This document shows, piece by piece, positions 1 through 5,505 of a stretch of 24,034 nucleotides of DNA. Position 1 is the stretch's first letter; the number at the start of each line of letters is the position of its first letter. Source of the DNA: JAXHLG01 sp964505305 (lineage in GTDB: Bacteria > Patescibacteriota > Minisyncoccia > Moranbacterales > DUUL01); the NCBI GenBank assembly GCA_964505305.1, contig CAZDHE010000013.1:1-24034 (forward strand). Reading direction: 5' to 3'. The translations under genes were made by a program, and so were the position numbers. The notes under the pieces are model-generated. The model searched no databases, was not told where the DNA came from, and saw nothing but the letters and a program-made list of their open reading frames with translations.

Positions 1-205
1 TTCTATTGTAACATTTTTTAAGGTTCGGGGGTAGGGTGTTTTTCAGTGGTTTCAGCTTACTTTTATTTTAGTATAAATCAAAAAGTTTGTTAAGTAAAAT
101 AACAATAGTTATCCACAAGCAGATCGGGAGTTCAAAAGTAAAAATTAGATATTGTTTCATTTGAAATCAATCTGACATTCACCCCGGTTACTCAGGCTTT
201 CAACC

Positions 206-233
206 TCTTGCCCCTTACTTAATTCTTAATTCT
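206..233 (-). repeat. Heptamer-repeat tract (copy A)
   Basis: On the plus strand four consecutive 7-mers can be read, TCTTGCC, CCTTACT, TAATTCT and TAATTCT. They belong to the same degenerate family (consensus TTCTTGC, or GCAAGAA on the other strand) as the tracts near 2430, 8134, 19146, 19409 and 19497. The tract overlaps the stop codon of the comEC gene and lies just beyond it in the direction of transcription. Function is unknown; periodicity is seen by eye only. Confidence 0.4.
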
Positions 234-1773
234 CGCCTCCCTCTTTCTTTACTTTCTCAGCCTCTTCCCTTTTAAGCCAAAAAACAAACAAAGCAAAAAA
301 GGCATAATACCCCATCAGCCAATAAATTCCTACGTCTCCGATCTCAATCTCCGACCAAGATATTTCAGCTAAATGGTTAACCGCTTTTATTTCCAAAGCC
401 AAGGCTAAATCCACCGGCAAAGCCAAAGCATTGCCAAGAAAAGGAAACAAAAAGCTCATAAAAACAGAGGCAAACCCTCCCAGCATAATAACCGGAATAG
501 CCGGCAATATAATTAAATTGGCTAAAAAAGAGATAGGAGAAAAAGTTTCAAAACTATAAATCAAAATTCCCAAAACTCCTATTTGAGCAGAAAAAGTTAC
601 CAGCAAAATAGATTTCAATTCCAAGAAATCGTTTTGCACATTAAATTTCTTAGACAAAGGCTCATAAACCAAAACAATCGAAGCCGCCGCCAAAAAAGAA
701 AGTTGGAAACCGGCATCATAAAAAATTATCAGAGGAGAAACCCAGATCATTATCGCAGCCGCCAAAATAATAGCTCGAATAGAATTGGCAAGCCGGCCCC
801 TCTTGCTGGCCCACAAAATTAAGATCCCCATTATAGCAGCCCTCACCGCCGACTCGGGAGAACCAATCATCAAAACAAAAAAAGCTATCCCGAAAACCGC
901 CAGCCAAAAAGCTTTCTGCCTCCACAAACCTATCATCACTCCCAGCCAGACAAAAAATCCGGCCAAAACAGTAATATTAAAACCGGAGACCGCTACCGTA
1001 TGGGTAGTCCCCGTTTCTCGGAAGTCTTCTTTCACGTCTTCGGGCAACCTGTCCTCTCCTCCCAACAACAAACCCGCCAGATAAGCTGACTCCGGAAAGG
1101 AAAAAACTTCTCTGATTTTATTCTCCAATATTTTTCTAACTTTAAAAATATTTTCAAATAAAATTGTTTTGTATTTATAAAATCCGGTTATGTGAAATTC
1201 TTCTTGGTCTTTTCTGACCGATAAATCTTGGCAAACTTGATAAATATCATCCATTGCCAAATATTTGATATAATTAAATTTGGGATATTTATTTTCCGGA
1301 TTCTCCAATTGGCAGAATACTCGCTTTACTTGTCCAAAATCCCAAACCTCTTCACCGGAAGCATAATAAATAAACTTTTCCCGACAATCGGGAGAAACGA
1401 AAACTTCACCCTTATTAGTTTCTTCCTCTGCCGGACAAAAAACCACTTTTTGATAATCGCTTTTTTCTTCCGGCAAAGAAGAAACATAAACCAAACCTTC
1501 GTATTTTTCTTCACTTCGAGGATAAATTTCTTCCAATTGTCCGGAAGTCCTCCAAAAACCCAAAAAAATTCCCAATAGAATAAAAAATAAAAAGACCGCC
1601 TTGGAACTTTTAAAAATAAAAGGCAAGCAAGCAATGGCTCCCATTAGAAAAAAATAGCTAACCCAAATAGGCAGCCCCGCCAACAATTCAAAAGCGGCAG
1701 ATAAAATAAAGCTAACCAAAAACCATAAAAAAATTCTGGAATAGCTTATTTCCATTTGCTTCTTAAATCCCAA
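226..1773 (-). CDS. comEC: ComEC/Rec2-like DNA uptake channel, short form
   Basis: Integral membrane protein of the ComEC/Rec2 competence family, which carries single-stranded DNA across the cytoplasmic membrane during natural transformation. The first ~75 residues are hydrophobic helices, residues ~85-200 are a soluble part matching the position of the OB-fold/DUF4131 region, and from ~230 the Competence domain begins with YLAGLLLGGEDRLP and the family motif GTTHTVAVSGFNIT (residues 255-268), followed by many membrane helices to the end. At 515 residues it lacks the C-terminal metallo-beta-lactamase-like domain of full-length ComEC (usually 700-800 residues); such short forms are known. The listed start is TTG; an in-frame ATG six codons later (1755) is an equally good choice, and neither has a well-placed Shine-Dalgarno. 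Last gene of a minus-strand cluster. Family assignment is firm; an active role in DNA uptake is inferred. Confidence 0.88.
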   Translation of the reverse strand: MGFKKQMEISYSRIFLWFLVSFILSAAFELLAGLPIWVSYFFLMGAIACLPFIFKSSKAVFLFFILLGIFLGFWRTSGQLEEIYPRSEEKYEGLVYVSSLPEEKSDYQKVVFCPAEEETNKGEVFVSPDCREKFIYYASGEEVWDFGQVKRVFCQLENPENKYPKFNYIKYLAMDDIYQVCQDLSVRKDQEEFHITGFYKYKTILFENIFKVRKILENKIREVFSFPESAYLAGLLLGGEDRLPEDVKEDFRETGTTHTVAVSGFNITVLAGFFVWLGVMIGLWRQKAFWLAVFGIAFFVLMIGSPESAVRAAIMGILILWASKRGRLANSIRAIILAAAIMIWVSPLIIFYDAGFQLSFLAAASIVLVYEPLSKKFNVQNDFLELKSILLVTFSAQIGVLGILIYSFETFSPISFLANLIILPAIPVIMLGGFASVFMSFLFPFLGNALALPVDLALALEIKAVNHLAEISWSEIEIGDVGIYWLMGYYAFFALFVFWLKREEAEKVKKEGGEN

Positions 1774-2014
1774 AACTCACACTTAATCTTTATTCCCTCC
1801 TATGTATTTCAACACCACCTTTGATTTTAACTCCTTCCTTTTTTGCCTCTGCCCTTTTTTACTGCCAAATTAAGTCATTAAGTTGTATGCCGGTATTTAG
1901 AATTTTAAGAAATGTTTAAATTCTATCTTTTGGAGCCGGCGGAGGAGAATATTTGGCAATCTTTTCGAGAGTTTGAAAAGGTATTTTGCTAAACATAAAT
2001 CAAGTCCTGCGCAG

Positions 2015-2239
2015 TCATTCTAATATTTCAATTATTTTTTGAGAGAAGGTTTTTCCCGCAATAATAGTCAGCTTATTTTTAGATATTCCTAAATAATTAG
2101 CTATCACTTCTACTACCCGCTTGTTGGCCTTGCCCTTTTCCGGAGCCACGGTTACCCAAACCTTGTAATTGCCGTTTTCCAGTTTCTCTACCTTGTCCCG
2201 AGAGGAGTTGGGCGTAACTTTAACATAAATTCTTGACAT
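2015..2239 (-). CDS. DUF167/YggU family protein
   Basis: A 74-residue protein of the DUF167 (YggU, UPF0235) family. The family signature is visible: an N-terminal beta strand IYVKVTPNSSRDKV, then VWVTVAPEKGKANKRVVEVIANYLGISKNKLTIIAGKT split over residues ~26-64, with the conserved P-x-KGKAN and the late G. Members are small alpha/beta proteins of unknown biochemical function found across bacteria, archaea and eukaryotes. The full family length is present. It ends with TGA, one of the cases showing that TGA is a normal stop here. The ATG is preceded by an A-rich leader; an AAAGGA about 10 bases upstream is the closest thing to a ribosome binding site in the left half of the window. It lies 241 bases before comEC on the same strand. 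Confidence 0.88.
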   Translation of the reverse strand: MSRIYVKVTPNSSRDKVEKLENGNYKVWVTVAPEKGKANKRVVEVIANYLGISKNKLTIIAGKTFSQKIIEILE

Positions 2240-2318
2240 TTTGATTTAGTCCTTTAAAGTTAAGTTTTGATTAGAATAAAAACTTAGCTCTTTATTGACA
2301 ATTTAAATCCGGCAAATC

Positions 2319-2390
2319 AGCCCTGACTTGCGGGATCGCGAAAGTTCCACCAGGCTGGCCCGAGTGGAACAGTTTTAATTCCACCGGGCT
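2319..2390. other. GC-rich structured intergenic island
   Basis: This 72-base island is clearly richer in G+C than the DNA on either side and contains nested complementary arms. 2358-2369 pairs with 2379-2389 (11 pairs, one bulged A, 9-base loop). 2344-2350 (GTTCCAC) pairs instead with 2364-2370 (GTGGAAC). 2319-2325 pairs with 2351-2356 with one bulge. The second and first stems exclude one another. It lies between the 87-residue gene and the DUF167 gene, so on the minus strand it would be in their shared transcript. It may be a regulatory RNA, an attenuator or a palindromic repeat; strand and function are undecided. No T-run follows, so it is not a standard terminator. Confidence 0.4.
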
Positions 2391-2429
2391 ATCTTTTAAG
2401 ATTTGATAATCAACCTTTTAAACCCTTGC

Positions 2430-2457
2430 CTTGCGCCTTGGTCCTTAATACTTGACC
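2430..2457 (-). repeat. Heptamer-repeat tract (copy B)
   Basis: Four 7-mers in a row on the plus strand, CTTGCGC, CTTGGTC, CTTAATA and CTTGACC, seven bases after the 3' end of the 87-residue gene in the direction of transcription. It is the second member of the dispersed heptamer family. Confidence 0.4.
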
Positions 2458-2463
2458 TTTCTT

Positions 2464-2727
2464 TTATCTTATCAACCTAATATCGGCCCTTTTGTCAACT
2501 CCGACCCTTCTAAGTTCCGGTTCCATAGTCCTAAATTCCACCGGTTCCATCCCGTCTTTTGTGATTTGGAAGTTAATCTCTTTGAGTAAATCCTCCAAAT
2601 CCCTTCTATCATTTTGATTAAAATCTTCTCCAACAAAAATCTGGTAAGTGTTGCCCATCTTTTTGCTGCCATCGATTTTTTTGGGAGTATTAATCTTTTT
2701 TAACTCCACATAAATTCTCTCTTGCAT
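2464..2727 (-). CDS. Hypothetical protein, 87 residues
   Basis: I do not recognise a named family. The protein is highly charged and soluble, with no signal peptide or membrane segment. The pattern suggests alternating strands and one helix: a strand at 3-9 (ERIYVEL), a second at ~27-32 (TYQIFVG), a helix from ~38-51 (QNDRRDLEDLLKEI) and a C-terminal strand with a basic end (VDKRADIRLIR). The reading frame is continuous, codon use resembles the neighbours, and the gene is only 65 bases downstream of the ABC exporter on the same strand, so it is probably expressed. The start is ATG in an A/T-only leader. It could be a small lineage-specific RNA- or protein-binding protein, but nothing in the sequence shows this. 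Confidence 0.6.
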   Translation of the reverse strand: MQERIYVELKKINTPKKIDGSKKMGNTYQIFVGEDFNQNDRRDLEDLLKEINFQITKDGMEPVEFRTMEPELRRVGVDKRADIRLIR

Positions 2728-2792
2728 TTATTTGAATTAATTTTTAAAAATTGAATTTTAATCGTTTTACTTTAAAGAGTTTTTGCTGCAAC

Positions 2793-4562
2793 TTATTCCA
2801 CATCATGCAATTTTTGCAGGCCGGTTAATTTCTTATACAGACCTCCCGACTTTTGAGCCAGTTGATGATGGCTTCCTTCTTCTGCCACTTTTCCGTTCTC
2901 TATAACCACTATCTTATCGGCTTTTTTAATAGTGCTAAGGCGATGAGCAATAACAATAACCGTCCTGTTTTTTCTCACCTGGTCCAAAGCTTCCTGAATC
3001 AGCTTCTCACTGCCGGAATCCAAGCTGCTGGTCGCCTCATCAAAAATCAATATCCTGGGGTTGGATAGTATAGCCCTGGCAATTCCGATTCTTTGACGCT
3101 GCCCCCCGGAGAGTTTAATACCCCTTTCTCCCACTAAAGTATTATAACCTTTTTTAAGTTTACTGATAAACTCTTCAGCATTAGCGATTTTGGCGGCCGC
3201 TTTAATTTCTTGAAAAGAGACTTTGGGGTTTCCGTAGGCGATGTTTTCTTTAATACTAACATTGAAAATTTCTACTTCCTGAGGAACTATGCTGATATGT
3301 CGGCGAAAAGCATAAAGATCATAATGTTTCAGATCAACCCCGTCTAACAAAATACGGCCGGATTGAGGATCATAATGACGAAAAATCAACCTCGCCAAAG
3401 TAGTTTTCCCTCCGCCGGAAGGCCCTACAAAAGCGGTCATGCAACCGGGCAAGACTTTTAAGCTGACACCCTTCAACGCCTTTTCTTTGCTATCTTTGTA
3501 TTTATAGGAAGCTTTTTCAAATTCTATTTTTCCCTTTAAACTCTTCGGAACTAAACCATTTTGAGGATTTTTAACTTCCGGCTCTTCTTGAAAAAGACGA
3601 TAAATTCTGTCTACCGGCTCCGAGCTTTCCATAATTCTATCATAAAGTCTTGAAATTCGGAAAAGAGAAAACATAGCCTTCTCCGTTACCGTAATGACAA
3701 ATACCAAACTACCTATAGTAATAGACCCCTTCCAAGCCAAATAAATCCCGAAAAGAAGCATTAAAATCCTTCCGGAATCAATTACCAAGTGCCTTCCGTA
3801 ATTAAATTTAAGAATATTGCCAAATTCTTTCCAAAGATTAAATTTAAATTTTTCAATAATTTTTTTGTAATTATCGATTTCATTTCTCTCCTGAACAAAA
3901 GATTTGACAGTATTAATATTAATAATGGACTGAGCCATCAACCCGGAGGCTTTCTCCTCTTCGTCAAAGCGCTTTCTTCTATAGGGGTAAACTTTTTTGT
4001 TTAATCTTAAAGTTAAAATCATAAACAGAGGCACAAAAAAAGAAAAAATTATGCCAAACCTCCAATCCACAAAAAACAAAAGAGCCGTGGTAAATAAAAT
4101 CTGCAATACCGTAGGAACAACATCCCAGGAGAGATTTCCTATTAACTCGTTTATTCTGTCCACCCCTCTTTGAACTTTTAAAATTTTATTACCGGTGTTC
4201 TCCTTTTCGTGATAACCCAAATCCAAAAAAACCAGCTTTTTGTGGGAAGCGCTTAAAAGATATTCGTAAGCTCGGATGATTATTTGGAATATCTTTTTAT
4301 CCGCAAAATAATCAACCGCCGAAGAGGCTTGGTAAACAACAAACAATCCGGCAGACAATCCGAGCAATAAGGGCACTTTGTCAAGATTAAAGCTCGCAAT
4401 TTCATCAATTATAAACTTTAATAAATAAGGTCCCGCCAAATTCAAGCCCTCCAGCACAACCAATATCGCAAATAATTTATAAAATTGCTTGTGGACGGGC
4501 TTTAGTAACTCCCATAACCTCTTGAAAAATTTTTTTAAATTAATTTGGCTTTTATTTTTCAT
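2793..4562 (-). CDS. ABC-type exporter, fused membrane and ATPase domains
   Basis: A half-transporter of the ABCB/MsbA-like exporter type that works as a dimer in the cytoplasmic membrane and uses ATP to move lipids, drugs or peptides outward. Residues ~1-320 form the six-helix membrane domain; residues ~345-589 form the nucleotide-binding domain. Walker A is GPSGGGKT (380-387), the Q-loop glutamine is ~428 (VPQE), the signature is LSGGQ (484-488), Walker B is ILIFDE (504-509, with the catalytic Glu), the D-loop is SSLD, and the H-loop is AHRLST (His540). All catalytic elements are intact and the length of 589 is usual for the family. There is no peptidase domain, so it is not a bacteriocin-type exporter. 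The substrate cannot be read from the sequence. It begins 140 bases downstream of nrdG. Confidence 0.93.
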   Translation of the reverse strand: MKNKSQINLKKFFKRLWELLKPVHKQFYKLFAILVVLEGLNLAGPYLLKFIIDEIASFNLDKVPLLLGLSAGLFVVYQASSAVDYFADKKIFQIIIRAYEYLLSASHKKLVFLDLGYHEKENTGNKILKVQRGVDRINELIGNLSWDVVPTVLQILFTTALLFFVDWRFGIIFSFFVPLFMILTLRLNKKVYPYRRKRFDEEEKASGLMAQSIININTVKSFVQERNEIDNYKKIIEKFKFNLWKEFGNILKFNYGRHLVIDSGRILMLLFGIYLAWKGSITIGSLVFVITVTEKAMFSLFRISRLYDRIMESSEPVDRIYRLFQEEPEVKNPQNGLVPKSLKGKIEFEKASYKYKDSKEKALKGVSLKVLPGCMTAFVGPSGGGKTTLARLIFRHYDPQSGRILLDGVDLKHYDLYAFRRHISIVPQEVEIFNVSIKENIAYGNPKVSFQEIKAAAKIANAEEFISKLKKGYNTLVGERGIKLSGGQRQRIGIARAILSNPRILIFDEATSSLDSGSEKLIQEALDQVRKNRTVIVIAHRLSTIKKADKIVVIENGKVAEEGSHHQLAQKSGGLYKKLTGLQKLHDVE

Positions 4563-4686
4563 AAAAGTTGTTTAAATAAATTCAGCGGCACAAGCCCCGA
4601 CTTTCACTAAAAAAGCAAGTTCTGCCTGTTCAATAGGCTTTAAACGCAAAATAACTTTTAAAATTGAATTCGCTAAAAATCTTAAT

Positions 4687-4702
4687 AAAACGATTTCGTT
4701 TT
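4687..4702 (-). terminator. Weak hairpin after nrdG
   Basis: Arms AAAACG and CGTTTT with a four-base loop sit directly after the nrdG stop codon. T-rich sequence flanks it on both strands. With only two G:C pairs it would be a weak terminator at best. Confidence 0.25.
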
Positions 4703-5404
4703 TTATCTCACCTCCACTTTTCCAAAACAATCTTCAATCTTTTTCTTGATTTTATTTAAACTTAATTCTTTTTGGTTTTGCAAGTCTTTTCTAATGGAAT
4801 CATCCAGAAGCTTGCCTTCATCTCGAAATTTTTGCAAAGCATATTTTGAAGAACCCTTTAACCAATCGGCGATCTCTTTAAAATCTTCTTCGGTGTGAAA
4901 GCCGGGAACTACAGTTGTCCTAAATTCGTATTCAACTCCCGAATTCTGAATAAGCTTAATACTGGTCTTGATTTTGTCCATATCGACATCAACCCCGGCT
5001 GTTTTGGGGTATTTAGCTAAAGAGTTCTTTATGTCCATCGAAACAAAATCGGCCAAATTTTCTTTAAAAATCCTTTCCAGAACTTCCGGACGAGTCCCGT
5101 TGCTATCTAATTTAATCAAAAAACCTCTTTCTTTAATTTTTCTCATAAACTCAGGCAAATCCTTATGAACCGTAGGCTCCCCTCCGGTTATGCAAACGCC
5201 TTCCAGTTTGTTCTTTCTTTTATCTAAAAATTTGAAAAAATCCGCCTCGAAAATAGAGCCTCTCTCTCCGCTCCACTCCGGAAGAACCAACTCTGGGTTA
5301 TGACAGAAAGGACATCGAAAACTGCATCCTACGGTAAAAACAGTAGCCGCTATTTTCCCCGGATAATCAATTAGGGTTAATTTTTGTAATCCGCCCAAAA
5401 TCAT
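4703..5404 (-). CDS. nrdG: Anaerobic ribonucleotide reductase activase-like radical SAM protein
   Basis: A radical S-adenosylmethionine protein of the NrdG type, which reduces SAM on a [4Fe-4S] cluster to install the glycyl radical in the class III ribonucleotide reductase NrdD. The N-terminus GGLQKLTLIDYPGKIAATVF is characteristic of the longer NrdG2 form. The cluster motif CSFRCPFC supplies Cys27, Cys31 and Cys34, and the SAM-binding motif GGEP is at 74-77. A second GGEP-associated strand set (LIKLDSNG, VSMDIKN) follows. At 233 residues it matches NrdG2 length. NrdD is not in the window, so the target is inferred; a glycyl-radical enzyme activase for another partner remains possible. It lies 101 bases after alaS on the same strand. 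An anaerobic or fermentative life style is implied but not proven by this gene alone. Confidence 0.85.
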   Translation of the reverse strand: MILGGLQKLTLIDYPGKIAATVFTVGCSFRCPFCHNPELVLPEWSGERGSIFEADFFKFLDKRKNKLEGVCITGGEPTVHKDLPEFMRKIKERGFLIKLDSNGTRPEVLERIFKENLADFVSMDIKNSLAKYPKTAGVDVDMDKIKTSIKLIQNSGVEYEFRTTVVPGFHTEEDFKEIADWLKGSSKYALQKFRDEGKLLDDSIRKDLQNQKELSLNKIKKKIEDCFGKVEVR

Positions 5405-5505
5405 AACTTTGATTTAATTTTAAAAATAAACCGCCCTCTCGAGTTTCTCCCGAGGCTTTCAAGGCATTTTTTCGTAAGAAGCAAAATTGTTTTGGAAGAA
5501 ATCTT

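Noticed and set aside
109..117. A perfect DnaA box (TTATCCACA) in AT-rich DNA, as a possible replication origin.
   Set aside because: Only one box was found; no cluster, no dnaA, dnaN or rpmH nearby. A single 9-mer match is expected by chance at this base composition.
1783..1870. Coding-like minus-strand stretch ending KVVLKYIGGNKD before comEC.
   Set aside because: About 28 codons between stops with no start codon of good quality; may be a gene remnant but nothing identifies it.
1916..1996. A 26-residue minus-strand ATG frame (MFSKIPFQTLEKIAKYSPPP...) 19 bases after the DUF167 gene.
   Set aside because: Too short to judge; no ribosome binding site or promoter. Kept in mind as a possible coupled mini-gene or remnant.
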